DNA from: Neonectria sp. B-13
Taxonomy: Eukaryota > Ascomycota > Sordariomycetes > Hypocreales > Nectriaceae
Direction: 5' to 3'
Length of the DNA stretch: 64,000 nt
Assembly: GCA_002682825.1 (NCBI GenBank)
Contig: NOKP01000014.1
Location: 941,559-1,005,558 of the forward strand
Shown one piece after another: positions 42,192 to 54,969 of the stretch. Position numbers and translations under genes: made by a program. Position 1 is the stretch's first letter. Each line of letters begins with the position of its first letter. The notes beneath the pieces are model-generated. The model saw only the letters and a program-made list of their open reading frames with translations, did not search any database and was not told the DNA's origin.

Positions 42192-44917
42192 ATGGCCGGT
42201 GACTTTACCATGGCTGAGCCGCTCGGCCATTATTCTGCAAACCGGGCAGTGTGTCCCCTCCCCAAACCTCACTCTAGCAGTGTATGTTAGAGATTTCGGT
42301 AATCTGACGATAGATGCATCGCAGTGTGATCCATGTCGGGCACGGAAGGTGAGGTTTCATTGTGCCCTTAAGCAGGTCCAGGACTTACGTTCGCACGCCG
42401 CAGATACGCTGTAACAGACTCACACCTTGCTCTAATTGCGAACGATCTGATACCGAGTGCGTCGCCTCGCCACGACGTCAACGACCGAAGCGGCCGAAAG
42501 TTACCGCACCTTTGGAGGGGTAGGTTGGCATCCATACCCACCACATCACGCTCCACCACTCGATACTTACCGGTTTTTTGAAGCACCAAGAAGAAGATTG
42601 ATCTGATGGAGAGAAGGCTGGAACAGATGGCGGACATGATCGAAACTTCTCGCAGCTCTAATACAATAACGGTGCCATCGACTATATCGACTGCTTCCAC
42701 AGACCGAGGACGGTCAACATCCCCGATTTGCTCCTGCGCTACCACGTCAGACGGCACTGGGTTCAGCTCACAGGGTACAAAAGAGCTCAACCGGAATCAT
42801 ATTTCACCCGCCAAAGGCCCTCTTGTTAGTCCAATGCCCGCAGTGGAGGAGCTAGTTGAAGGGGAATCATCCATCTCCGCTCTATCCATTTTTGCCAACG
42901 ACGTGTTGCACCAAGCGATCAACTCGGATGCCAAGGGTGACCTCACGTCGGAAATGAAGGAAATGTTGGTCAACCTTCGGTATATCGTCAACACATTCAG
43001 CCGTCAGCCCCCCCCGCAGGAATCAACTTATTCTCTTGCGAAGCCGACACCGCCTAGACCGCAAGACAGTTACGAAATGCCGCCAATAGAGGCTTCGGTT
43101 TCAGCTCTTCAGAGAGCTCAAGGTTTGTTCTTCATGCTAATCATTGTCCACCGTTGAACTTACTGACTGCTTCACATAGCTGAAGGTGATTTATGTTACA
43201 TCCTTTTCCGTGCCCTGCTTGGTTCGCAAACTCTGTCAGAAATCTGCCTCAAGGTATATTTCTCGAGTGATTTCACCAAAGCAGAGTTCATTACCTTGAA
43301 TGCAGCTCTGTACCGTACGTGTAACGACGGTTCTGCCATGTCGTGCCTTAGCTGACATGGTCCCAGATTTGTTCAGTAGTGCGAGAGTGGAATCCCAGGC
43401 ATGCTCTGAAGAAGCAAAGAGGGAGCACATCCAGTTCGCGCTTTTGTGTCAATCAAATCTCGAGACCGCCCTCATGGGCCTGCCCCTGCACCTATCAGCC
43501 AGCCAAGAAAACATCCTGGCGCTTAACCTAGGGGTATGAATTGTCGAGTCATTCAAGACGGGGAGCTGAATGCGCTGACGAGGTGCTACTTAGTCTCTTT
43601 ATGCCATATCAATATCGAAACCATCACTAGCATGGACCCTGATAAGCACAGCGACTCAATTGTCACGGTCTCTCGGTTTCCACACACGACTAATTGGCAC
43701 AAATGACTCATCCAGTATACCAAATACGAAGGGTTTACTGTTCTGGACCAACTATGTGCTAGAGAAGAGTCTTTGTCTTCGACTTGGTCGTTCATCCACT
43801 ATTCGAGATCTTGACATCACGGTTCCATTGCCAGCTAGTCATCAGTCATCTTATTGCCGGCAGTTGGTGCCTCTTGCCGCTATCGCCGGGAGGATATACG
43901 AACAACTCTATAGCCCAGGTGCTCTTTCTCATTCCAAAGAACAACGAAGGTGCCAAGCCATGCAGTTGGCTCAGGAACTCCACGAAAATCTCCAGGAGTC
44001 ACAAGACACAAATGTAAAGTTTCATCTGCTTGTCTATCTCAGCATCTAGTAGGAGGAAAATCTTACACATTCTGTTCATCTAGGAAACATGGCTTCAATC
44101 TGCCACAAGCGCATATGAAAAAGAGGTCGTCGATTTCATATCTAGCGCCGACCAAGTCCTCCGCTTGTCAATGTCAACCCTGATTCATCGTGCGGCTGGC
44201 CCAGCACCCGGTGACTCTTCGAAATTCTTTTCTGGTGAATGTATCAATTCAGCAAGAGCTGCTGTTGATATACACCAGGCACTTTCCATTGTGAACAAAA
44301 CAGATAGTTCGTTTCTCATGTCTTTATATGTAAACTGGTATGTACGACCTCTATGAAGAACTGGCTAAGCTTACCATCAGCATTGCAGGACAATTCTTTT
44401 TGCGCCGTTTGTGCCCTTCATAGTGCTCTTTTGTCACGTAATAGAGACGGGCGACACGGGAGACATAGCAAGGATGGAAGCCTTTGTCGCCTCTATACAG
44501 TCGGCTGCTAATCTATCCACGCCAGCCGCCAAACTATGCGAATTATTCCAGGCTTTCCACATTGTGGCTCTACACTACACCAAACTGAGATCCGCGACTT
44601 CAACACCGCACCAAGAGGAGCACTCGCGGCTAAGAATGGAGATGGACGCATCCCTGACTGCCCTTGGGCTCCAGCTTCGCATGGATTCTGCACTCGGTTG
44701 TACTACACCAAACTCCACGAGTGACCAACAAATGGATCCCTCAACTATATCAACATGGAATCCAAGTGGGCAAACGGTGTGTGAGGGAGGAGTCAATCCG
44801 AGGACTTCAGATCCGCAGCTTGAGAACTGGTTCTCTTTCAATCAGCAAATAATGGGACTATTCGACCAAAATGGTGCTTCGCTTTACTTCGACAGAGAAG
44901 GACCGAAAGACATCTAA
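42192..44917 (+). CDS. Zn2Cys6 fungal transcription factor, regulator 1
   Basis: Nine exons were joined: 42192-42248, 42325-42348, 42404-42519, 42584-43122, 43180-43314, 43367-43533, 43594-44013, 44084-44337 and 44389-44917. They give 746 residues. The zinc cluster has Cys at 20, 23, 30, 36, 39 and 46 (CDPCRARKIRC, PCSNC). It is split by an intron after the ARK codons, and its first exon is a 24-base mini-exon. A basic linker (RRQRPKRPKV) and a short helix (KKKIDLMERRLEQM) follow, suited to dimerisation. The middle holds the fungal-specific regulatory domain with LETALMGLPLHL and ISKPSLAWTLI. The protein is a nuclear DNA-binding activator or repressor expected to bind CGG half-sites. It is a paralogue of the regulator at 51484-54260 and points toward the PDR transporter, its likely target. 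Confidence 0.87.
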
Positions 44918-46272
44918 AAGAAAGCATCTTTGGCTGTCTAACATGATCAGGTCAATCAACGAGGTGGTTTGGGTGTCTAGGGAGCTCGCCGGGTAGGGCT
45001 TGAGGAATTTCAAGCCAACTCTGCTTGTTGTTCTTGGCATGAAGGTTATACAGAGGAACAGGTTTACCAACAAGTAATCGAATCCAGCTGTTGAGGCTGT
45101 TGACTAGAGGCGATAAGGGAATGCTACATGATAATAAGGTGCTACCATGGGGGATCGTTTTATTTGCCTTTCAGATCAATGTCATTTGCTTCATACCATT
45201 TTACTTCTGCAGTTTGCACTAATGTTAATGGAATGGGTCGAATTTTGTTGTTAATGATGTCCTAGGATAATACTGGGTGTCGTTCATATCGGTTTCTTTT
45301 CCCCCAAGCTATCTCACATATTACATGGCGACTCTGGTGGGTTGACTAGTCTGCCCACTGCTTCTATTTCTTGTCAGTTTTGTTATAATTAAGTCTATAT
45401 CATATGTCAACTTGGGATCCAGACAAGTTTCATTCTTGATCATTGACTAAAACTCTTCGAGCGGGTGACCTGGCCTGTAGAAACATGGGATAATTTTACT
45501 CATCTTGGTCCATCTTCCTCATATTGCGGTTGTCTAATGGCCGTCACCGTTATCACCCGTGAAGCCGATCTGCCGCGTCATCGTGGTCGGCGGGGCATTG
45601 AAAGCCAGGCGGCATACTCCGTACAAAAGGAACTAACTGGTTGAGAAGGTGCCGAGATTTGATCTTTGCGGCGGAGTGGGGTGCGGTTATCAAACTTGGC
45701 AAGACTTAAGCTTATACCGCACCCCGGTGAGACTTTTGGAGTTCGGGCATCCCCCGGCTGGGGGCCCGACGCGACCGAAACCCCGACGGCAGATAGATAT
45801 GCATGTGAGTACCGAGTGCTGGTGGAGATGCTTGCCACCCCAGCCTCTCAACCCGAACACGATGTCAGTTACAATCTATGTCTAAGAGTGCATGGGGTGG
45901 TTGGTGGGTGCCGTGGAAATCCGGATACTGTTCTCGTCCAGATCCCCGAAACGCCGCCGGCGGGTGGAAGCCCGGAAGACGGGACCCCGGCCAAGACAGT
46001 AATTTGCATCCGAGGACCCAGTAGGGTATCTCGCTTTCTGCTTAAAGCCTCCGGGAGAACCTGCTGTCTCAGTTCCTTTCTTCCTACCTCCAGTCGACTC
46101 ACTTCAGTCCTTTAGTCTCGATCTACTATTGTTCTTCTCTCCTCACCTACTTTCCTTTCTTGCCCTCTTCTCGTCTCCCTTTTCTTGACTCATTTTACTA
46201 TTCTCTCTTCCTCTGGACTGTTCACCCACTCGTTTCCAATATAGAGCGATTACGGATTGCCCTCAGAGCAAC
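44918..46272. promoter_or_regulatory. Promoter region of the PDR transporter
   Basis: This is 1.35 kb without a supported gene. The last 650 bases are GC-rich with several CGG/CCG sites, including GCCGTGGA (about 45911) and TCCGAGGA (about 46009). Each is one base from the TCCGYGGA pleiotropic drug response element bound by Zn2Cys6 factors in yeast. A CT-rich stretch (46120-46215) typical of highly expressed fungal promoters precedes the ATG. Assignment of the sites to regulators 1 or 2 is inference. Confidence 0.45.
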
Positions 46273-49200
46273 ATGTCCACCAGCGTCACCAAGGTCGATG
46301 CCCCAAGGCCCATATCGGAAAAGGCAGCTTGGTCCCCTCCGTCTTCAGCAACCTCCGACTCAACAGTGAGCCCTTCCGAGGGGGAACTGCCTGGCATTGA
46401 GGCCGAACACGCCATTGAGTCCCGCATAAGCAACGATATCCTCCAGCTCGCCCGTCGCTACACAACACAGTCCCAGCATCCTGGTTCCCTCTTCCCTGTC
46501 CCTTATGATGGCCCACTCAACCCCAAGAGCCCCGAGTTCGACGCGCGAAAGTGGGCTAAAGCTTTCTACGAGATTCGTAACAAGCCCGGTGATGGACTAC
46601 CCCCACGAACCGCCAGCATCGCATTTCGAGACCTGAGCGTATATGGCTTCGGCAAAGACACCGATTTCCAGAAGACTGTTGGCAACGTCCTTCTTGAGGG
46701 CGCTGGCATCTTTAAGCAACTCCTTTACAAGAAGCAGCAACGCATTGACATCCTGCATGGTCTTGAAGGTCTGGTGCATCATGGAGAGATGATGGCTGTC
46801 CTTGGTCCCCCAGGGTCAGGTTGCTCAACTCTTCTACGCACTATTGCTGGTGAAACGCATGGCTTTCATGTAAGCAGCAAGGCGACCATCAACTATCAGG
46901 GAATTCACCCAAAGCAGATGAAGACAGCATTCCGTGGTGAGTGTGTCTATACTGCCGAGGTTGATGACCATTTTCCTCATATGACAGTTGGTGATACTCT
47001 CTACTTTGCTGCACGTGCTAGGTGCCCTAGGACTATTCCTGAGAATATCTCCCGCAGAGAATATGCTGAGCACCTTCGGGATGTCACAATGGCTATGTTT
47101 GGCATATCCCATACAATCAACACACGTGTTGGTGATGACTTTGTCCGCGGCGTGAGTGGTGGCGAGAGAAAACGTGTCACTATTGCCGAGGCAGCTTTGA
47201 GCTACTCGCCCTTACAATGCTGGGATAACAGCACCCGGGGCCTGGATAGTGCCAATGCTCTTGAGTTCTGCCGGACACTTCGAAACCAGGCCGATATCCT
47301 AGGTACGACTGCATGCGTTGCTATCTACCAAGCATCACAAGATGCATATGATGTATGTCAATAAGACCCTTTGAGATATATACTGGATGTTAATTAGTCC
47401 TAGGTTTTCGATAAGGTTATTGTCTTATACGAAGGACGACAAATCTTCTTTGGAAAGACCAATGAAGCTCAGGCCTACTTTGAGGGCCTTGGCTTTATTT
47501 GTCCCGAGCAACAGACAACGGCCGACTTTCTGACCTCAATGACCAATCACCAGGAGCGCATTATCCACCCTAGCTACGAAACAAAAGCACCTCGAAGCCC
47601 TGACGAATTTGCACAAGCGTGGAGAGACAGTCAGAACCGTGCTCGACTAACAGCCGAGATTGATGATTACTTGGAGCGACATCCCTATGGCGGTCATCAC
47701 TACGATCAGTTTCTCGCATCGCGCCGCAGTGAGCAGTCTACGTCACAGCGTATTCAGTCGCCGTTTACGCTCTCCTACGTCAACCAGATCTGCTTAACGC
47801 TTTGGCGTAATTGGGTGCTCTTGAAAAGTGACCCTAGCATGACAGTCACTATGCTTATCACAAATGTCTTCACGTCTCTTGTGATTGGCAGCATCTTCTA
47901 CAACCTTCCTCCGGATACTTCTAGCATCTCAAAACGTGGCATTCTTCTTTTCTTCATTGTACTCACTAATGCATTTGCGAGTATTCTTGAGATCATGACG
48001 CTCTATGCAAAGCGAAACATCATTGAAAAGCATTCCCGATATGCATTCTATCACCCAAGCGCTGAGGCATTCTCTGCAATGATCATGGACTTGCCCTATA
48101 AGGTTATCAATTCGATTATTACGAATGCTATCTTGTACTTCATGGGGAATTTACGTCGCGAGGCTGGCGCGTTCTTTTTCTTTGTGCTGATCGCTTTTAC
48201 TATGACGCTCACTATGTCGATGATGTTTCGACTGATGGGCTCAGTCACAAAGACTATCGCCCAAGCTTTGGCCCCTTCTGCGGTTATCCTCCTCGTCATC
48301 TGCTTATACACGGGCTTCGCTATCAAAATTCAGTATATGCAGAATTGGTTGGGCTGGCTCCGATATGTCAACCCAGTCTTTTACGGCTTTGAGAGTGTCG
48401 TTCTGAACGAATTCGTTGGGCGAAGCTTCCCGTGCGCTCAATACGTACCATCTGGCCCTGAGTACGAATCAATTCAACCGACTGAGCGTGTTTGCAGTAT
48501 CCAAGGTTCTCTTGCTGGTCAGGAAGCTATCGATGGCCGGAATTATGTCGACATGTCCTACGGCTATCTTCCTTCACACAAATGGAGAAACTTTGGATTG
48601 ATGATTGTGTTCATGCTTTTCTTCATGGGGTTGCATTTGTTCACCACAGAATACATTTCTTCCGAGCGATCGAAAGGCGAAGTCCTGGTCTTCACCCGCA
48701 ACGCTCTCTGTCGTCAACGAAAGACGGCCACGGACATTGAGGCACCCAACAACAGTTTGCGACAGCAACAGGCCATTGAGGATTCAGAAGGTCCTGTTGA
48801 TATGGAAAAGCAGACTTCTGTCTTTCATTGGAGGGATGTTTGCTATAACGTCAAGATCAAGGCCGAGAACCGTACAATTTTGGATCACGTTGACGGTTGG
48901 GTAAAACCCGGAACACTAACTGCTCTCATGGTATGTTTAAACCATGCTATTGGCAATGAAATTTTTTTAGATTAACATTATCATCAGGGAGTTTCCGGAG
49001 CAGGAAAAACCACCCTTCTCGATGTCTTGGCGAGCCGAGTCACCATGGGCGTTATATCTGGCCAGATGCTTGTCAACGGAGAGCCTCGAGACGACTCATT
49101 TCAACGCAAAACCGGATACGTTCAGCAGCAAGACCTACATCTTCATACCTCAACTGTTCGAGAGGCGTTGACCTTCAGCGCTCTGCTACGCCAACCAAGC

Positions 49201-50994
49201 CACTATTCCCAAGATGAAAAGATTGCGTATGTGGATAAAGTCATTTCTCTGCTAAACATGGAACAATATTCAGATGCTATTATTGGCGTACCTGGCGAGG
49301 GGCTTAACGTTGAGCAGCGTAAGCGATTAACTATTGGCGTTGAGCTTGCAGCACGCCCACAGCTACTTCTCTTTCTTGATGAGCCTACATCTGGACTTGA
49401 CAGTCAGACTTCTTGGTCTATCTGTAACTTGATGGAAAAATTAACTAATAGCGGCCAAGCTATTCTCTGTACCATCCATCAACCTTCTGCAATGCTTTTC
49501 CAAAGATTCAATAGGCTTCTACTTCTTGCAAAAGGAGGACGAACTGTGTACTTTGGCGAGATTGGAAAGAATTCGGCTACCTTAACCGATTACTTTGTTA
49601 GGAATGGTGGCCCAGCATGCCCACCTGGCAACAATCCGGCTGAGTATATGCTGGAAGTCATTGGTGCTGCTCCAGGTGCGCACACTGATATTGACTGGCC
49701 TTCCATATGGCGTCAGAGTCCAGAGTACCAAGCAGTTCAGCAAGAGCTAGCAAGGTTGTCATCCGGAGACGCCACCCAGGCAGGGTCATCATCAAAGGAG
49801 AATGCTGCCAAGTTGACCGAGTTCGCTGCACCCTTCAGACTTCAATTCGCCGAAGTACTTCGGCGCGTTGTTCAGCAGTACTGGCGCAGTCCCACCTACA
49901 TATATTCGAAGGCTTTTCTTTCGTGTGGTGCGGTGAGTATTTTCTACTGATACTTTCAACGAGCTGAGACTGACTTCCTCAGGCGCTATTCATAGGCGTA
50001 TCATTCCTGAACATGAAGAACACCCAGGGAGGCCTTCAGAATCAGATGTTTGGTGTCTTCATCTTTCTCACCATCTTCAGTCAGGTTGTTGACCAAATCA
50101 TGCCTGTTTTTGTCTCTCAACGCACTATGTACGAGGCTCGTGAGCGTCCATCTAAAGCATACTCCTGGAAGGCTTTCATGGGCGCTAATCTGGTCGTTGA
50201 AATTGCTTGGAACTCGGTAAGTACTTCGCACTTCCTTCATCAATGTTTATGAGTAACTATTTCTAATACAGTCTAGCTCATGGCGGTATTCAGCTTCATC
50301 TTGTGGTTTTATCCAATCGGATTATATCGCAACGCCGAATCAACCGACTCGGTCCACTCGCGAAGTGTCCTCATCTTTCTTTTCGTGTGGGTTTTTTTCA
50401 TTTTTGCCAGTACATTTGCGCATATGGTTATTGCAGGCCTGGACAGCGCCGATGTTGCTGGTGGAATTGTTGGTCTCATGACTATTCTCATGTTTTCTTT
50501 CTGCGGGTAAGTTTCGTCTGACGACGACCTCAACGTTATTTTCGGGTGACCAGCTAACCATCTTTCGTAGCATTCTCGCCGGTCCCAAGACTCTGCCTCG
50601 TTTCTGGATCTTTATGTACCGGGTTAACCCTTTTACATACTTTGTGGAAGGATTCCTCGGCACTGCATTGGCGAACGCTGCTGCTACTTGCTCCTCAAAT
50701 GAATTGGTCAAGTTCAGTGCTCCCGAAGGTCAAACCTGCGGCGAGTTTATGTCCTCGTACATATCCACAGCTGGCGGCTTCCTTATGGATCCCAGTGCCA
50801 GCAACAGCACTCAGTGTGAGTACTGTGCGATCTCAGAAACCAACACCTTCCTCAAGGCGATCAATGTTAGCTTTGACAACCGGTGGCGTAACTTTGGACT
50901 CATGTGGGTCTTCATTGTTTTCAATATCGTTGCTGCCGCCTTCCTTTACTGGTTGGCGCGTGTGCCGAAGAATAGAAAGGTCAAGAAGGAGTAG
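46273..50994 (+). CDS. PDR-type ABCG multidrug transporter
   Basis: Exons are 46273-47352, 47404-48930, 48988-49932, 49983-50216, 50277-50506 and 50571-50994, giving 1479 residues, the normal length. The order is NBD-TMD-NBD-TMD. NBD1 has the fungal PDR Walker A variant [16 protein letters not shown], the signature [14 protein letters not shown] and [23 protein letters not shown]1 includes [15 protein letters not shown]2 has a canonical Walker A ([15 protein letters not shown]), the degenerate signature [20 protein letters not shown] and [15 protein letters not shown]2 ends in a loop with paired cysteines and a Lys-rich tail. Such pumps export azoles, phytoalexins and other hydrophobic toxins across the plasma membrane using ATP. 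All motifs are intact, so it should work. It is flanked by two paralogous regulators facing it. Confidence 0.93.
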
Positions 50995-51483
50995 TTTGCC
51001 CTCGTTGACAGCGTTGATCCCTTCCCCGGGAGAAGTTGGGGGTCATTTGGCATTACCTGCATCTAGACAAACTCATCAGGCTTTTTCTGAACCATAGATT
51101 CCACTTGATAGACAATGATATTATACTGGAGACGCTTTTAGAACAAGACTACCTCCTCTGCTAGGGTCTTCACGCCCCGCGATGCATTTTGTGTCACACT
51201 CTGCTGATACATACCATTACTAGCTACAATGGTATTGGTAGTAAAAAATAATACATACTATCTTTATACATGTAGCATATTAGTACTCCCAGTTTCATCA
51301 GTTGATACTAAATCGCTCCTATCAACGGTCTTTAAACCTACAAGTCCTCCAAAGTTGATAGAAGAATTGACTGCTAAGGCCTTTAGCCGCGTCACGAAAT
51401 TTGGCTAACGGTGGTGGTGATCATTATCTGTGTGATAGTATTCCTGTGACGTGTATTGTTCTCTATTCCGTGCGTCATAGCCC
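50995..51483. other. Convergent 3' intergenic region
   Basis: It lies between the 3' ends of the PDR transporter and regulator 2. AT-rich stretches near 51240-51280 (AAAAAATAATACATA) may be poly(A) signals. No gene is seen. Confidence 0.55.
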
Positions 51484-54260
51484 TTACTTGGTCTGTTGGT
51501 GAACGGTGAAGCTCGGCTCGTTGATCAACTCCATGATCTGATAGTTGCTGTTGAACCACTCCTCTAGTTGAGCTGGGTTGCCCATCCAAGTTCTATAATC
51601 CAATGCCCTCTGTCCATCCATACTATCTTGCATAGTATCATCCTGCGTGAGTTGTCCAGATGTTGAATTCTGGGTCTGTCCCGGCCCGATCGGTGATCGT
51701 TGCTGATCATCAAGGGGGACCGGTAAGCCCAGCTCAGCAATGTATGTGTTCAACTTGATACTCGCCTGTGCCTGGTCTACTAATGGGGTGGAAGTACGAA
51801 ATTCGATGTAGCGAAAGGCCACACTGTAGAGAACTTGAAATAGCTGAAGCATCTTCACTGCTGCGTCTGAAATCGCCGGGGCGGATTCCATGGATAGGAT
51901 GAAGCTATGTAGCCGGTCTAGGTCTGACTGATCTTGGGTCTTAATGACCTGGCAGAAGAGGACGATGAAGGGAATGAAGGGGGTAAAGAGTAGGATCCTG
52001 TCTGGGTTAGAGAAACTTTTGAAATGCTGCGACATCACTTACCAATGTACGTAGACAGGGAAATGAATGGAATGACCATTTTTAAGAACCACCATGCAAT
52101 CTTGATGTCGCTGGAGAGTTGTTCTTGCGGCTTTGATGCACTCTAGGTTGAAGGGGTCCGCGGATCCCACGGGAGGTGGGCTTGCACGATGTACAAGTGT
52201 GAGGAGAGAGAGGCAGATGATGTCGTCCGAGATGGCTATGAAGTTCACAAACTCGCTCCCAAACTTCTGAGTAGCTTTCTCCATCCATTTTGTCTATGTA
52301 ACAAGTGTCAATGTTTGCCCTCAGTATCGCCAGCTTTAGGGCAGGAGACTTACATTAATTTCGGCGGTCTTCGTCATTATCTGCTCTAGTTCATTTACTA
52401 GGTCCTGAACCCGAAGTTTCCGCACATCATCTGGTTGGACAATAGAGTCAGGGCTATAGAGCATCTCATAGATATTCCCCTGACATTTGGCAGTTCTGAT
52501 CCACAGAAACGCCAATGCCAGCAGGGGCTTAGAATGAAGATCCTCAATGTTAGGGATAGGCACTGTTATATCCCAATCTGGAATCGATGACGCTCGCCCT
52601 AGGCGAAGTGATAAACTCTTATCTACATAGTATACGCACCAGAAAAGGAGCTGTTTACGCTGCGCATCGATAGAGTTATCGTTCTTTACAGAAGAGAGTC
52701 GATGAAGCCCGAGTGTCTGACACAGTTCGAAGGCCTTGGACGTCAATGTCCAGGACAGCGAGGGTTTCGATATTCCGATAGCGTGAAAAGCCTAGATAAT
52801 TCGTCAGGTTCGCGTAGTTTGAGACAAGGCCAGGAAGCGTAAACTTACTCCTAATACAAGGGCAAGAATCATACTTGAGTTGGCGGGTAGATGCAAGGGT
52901 AGATTTGCGAGGGCTGTTTCTAGGTTCATGCAGCACATTTGGGCAAACGAGAGAGCCTCACTCTTTTCGTCTGGAATGCGGTTCGCATGCTCCTGAAAAA
53001 GGAACAGAAGGCCTGTGTTGGTAATAATGAAGTCGGCCTCGGAGAAATCCTTGGAAAAGTACACAGAAAGGCAAAGGTCGGAGAATTGTTCTATAGGGCA
53101 GAACTCGTAAAGCCAGGCAAACGACTCAGAAACTCCTGCTACAAGTGGCACGGGTTTGTTAGCTAAAATCGGTATTGAAAAAAAGCAAGCACGCGTCGAT
53201 GAGAATGTAATACTGAGAAAAAGTGTTCTCAGTGTCTAATGGACTCACTCTTGGCGGCCCGTATTAGAGCGACAGTCTTTTGTATTGGTGGTAATTCAGT
53301 ATCTTGAGAGCCAGGGCGTAAGACTGGCTTGGCACTGGGATAAGCCATCTCGATTGCGGCAGTTCGCTGCTTCAGGCTATTGACAATGTGATGGAGAGAG
53401 TCTAGGGTCTCACATAGCTCGAGACTTGAGCCTTGCGGTGAGTGGATCCGGACTACGTTTTGGAGGAAGTCGTTCGCAAAGATGGAGTGGGCGGCGAGAG
53501 AGGACTCTCCTTCGACGGCGGGACTATCTGAGGCCGACTGGATGACATTTCCGAAAGGCGTTGAAGATGCGGTTGAGGTGTGACATTGGGTTGACCGATT
53601 TGTATTCTCATTGTCCTCAGCCAGCTGAGCACCTGAAGACGGCGAGTGTGTGTGAAAGTTTCGAAGAAGCCGAGTGACTTCTTCTAGTCGGCGATCGATA
53701 AGGTCAATCTTCCTTTCACTACAGAGGCAGGGCAGCCATGGGTGAGCTTTCATTTTTTTTTGCGATTTGCAGAAGAGGGTGAACCAGAACGACTGAGAGG
53801 TTGACAAGCAAGGGTTGGAGATCGAAAGACTCACTATTGGTCACTCAAAAAGATCCGAGTCCGCTTCGGCTTGGGCTTCGAGTGGTTGACATGGGTGCAT
53901 GGGATCCTGGTCTGAATGCAGTGGGAACAGGGTGAGTTTCTGTCGCAGCGAATCTACACAACATGCCATTAGCCACAGCGGAGGTCTCGACTACGCAAGG
54001 ATATGCAACTGGAGGGCGAAGCCTGGCTCCTCGGCTTCGCGACATAGGACTACAAAGAGCACCAGGGACATGTGCGCGTGCGTACCTTGCGGGTACGACA
54101 GCCATCACACTGGACAGACGTCAGCTATGCGGATGAAACTTGGGGCTTGTCAGTGACTAACGGCTCGTCGGATAAAGGCGGAAGAAGACGGGTCATTGTG
54201 TGGTGAGCTCATGTCGTTATCCAGGGCGTCGGCCCCAGCCTGGTCGTCGGCGTCGGGCAT
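51484..54260 (-). CDS. Zn2Cys6 fungal transcription factor, regulator 2
   Basis: Eight exons were joined on the minus strand: 54260-54162, 54109-54086, 53953-53835, 53718-53249, 53162-52849, 52791-52354, 52293-52043 and 51997-51484. They give 742 residues with every phase consistent. The zinc cluster has Cys at 34, 37, 44, 50, 53 and 60 (CDGCRTRKIRC, PCSHC). As in regulator 1, an intron lies just before the first Cys, a 24-base mini-exon encodes CDGCRTRK, and the next exon starts IRC. The linker SKPKPKRTR, ERKIDLIDRRLEEV, LETALANLPLHLPAN, ISKPSLSWTL and TPFIPFIVLFCQVIKT match regulator 1 block by block. One intron present in regulator 1 (43315-43366) is absent here. It is a nuclear regulator convergent with the PDR transporter. 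Confidence 0.87.
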
Positions 54261-54969
54261 GGCGGCAAGTGAGCAGCAATCCGGTATACTGGATGAATAG
54301 ATGGCGGAAAGGGGGCGAGGTCTGGTCCGAGAAAGAGCGCAGAATCTGGTCCGAGAAACGCGGACGCTGTCAGGGACAAAACCCGGAGAGCAGAGGGTGG
54401 GCGACTAGTGCGGGAGTTAAGAGGGTGGGAGAATGTGGCGAAAAAGGGGGGCATCACGGAGCGCGCGGAGCCCCGTCCTCGGGGTCCCGACGGAGTTGTT
54501 GCGCGGGAACACGGGACCGCGGGAACGCGGGAACGCGGGAACGCGGGAACGCGAGAACGCGGTGGCGAAACCCAAAATGCCCGGCCCTCGCCGAGCCGTC
54601 GAATTCGCATTCAGCAAGCGTGGATGTGGATTCACGCCACCCACTTCGCCCATGGTGTGCAAACTGACAGCATTTCTGCCTATTTGTATTTTATTTTGGT
54701 TCACGCTGTGGCCCTTGGCTTCTTGACTACATGCTAGATGTGCTCTCTGCCTGCAATTTCTCAGGCACGAAAAAATGGTTTGAAAATTCCGGTCGGTCCC
54801 TTCCCTTCCTATTCGTCTCAAAAGGTCACACGAGATTACGTTGGAACGCCGATACAGGATATTGAAGCCATTAAGAGAGAGAACCACGTCATTGCAGTCA
54901 ATTATGTGATTAGTGCATGCTATTTAAACATGCTCAGGTAGTGCAGGTGCTGAAATGGCTTCATTATAA
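54261..54969. other. Intergenic upstream of regulator 2
   Basis: It carries the promoter of regulator 2, the octamer minisatellite (54505-54560) and the 3' flank of the permease. Open frames here on both strands are repeat-driven Arg/Gly-rich artefacts. Confidence 0.55.
54505..54560. repeat. GC-rich minisatellite, 8-base unit
   Basis: Seven tandem 8-base units of consensus GGGAACGC fill exactly 56 bases; four central units are perfect. It lies about 245 bases upstream of the regulator 2 start codon. Confidence 0.85.

Noticed and set aside
54200..54740. Arg/Gly-rich open frames on both strands
   Set aside because: They arise from the GGGAACGC octamer repeat and its GC-rich surroundings.
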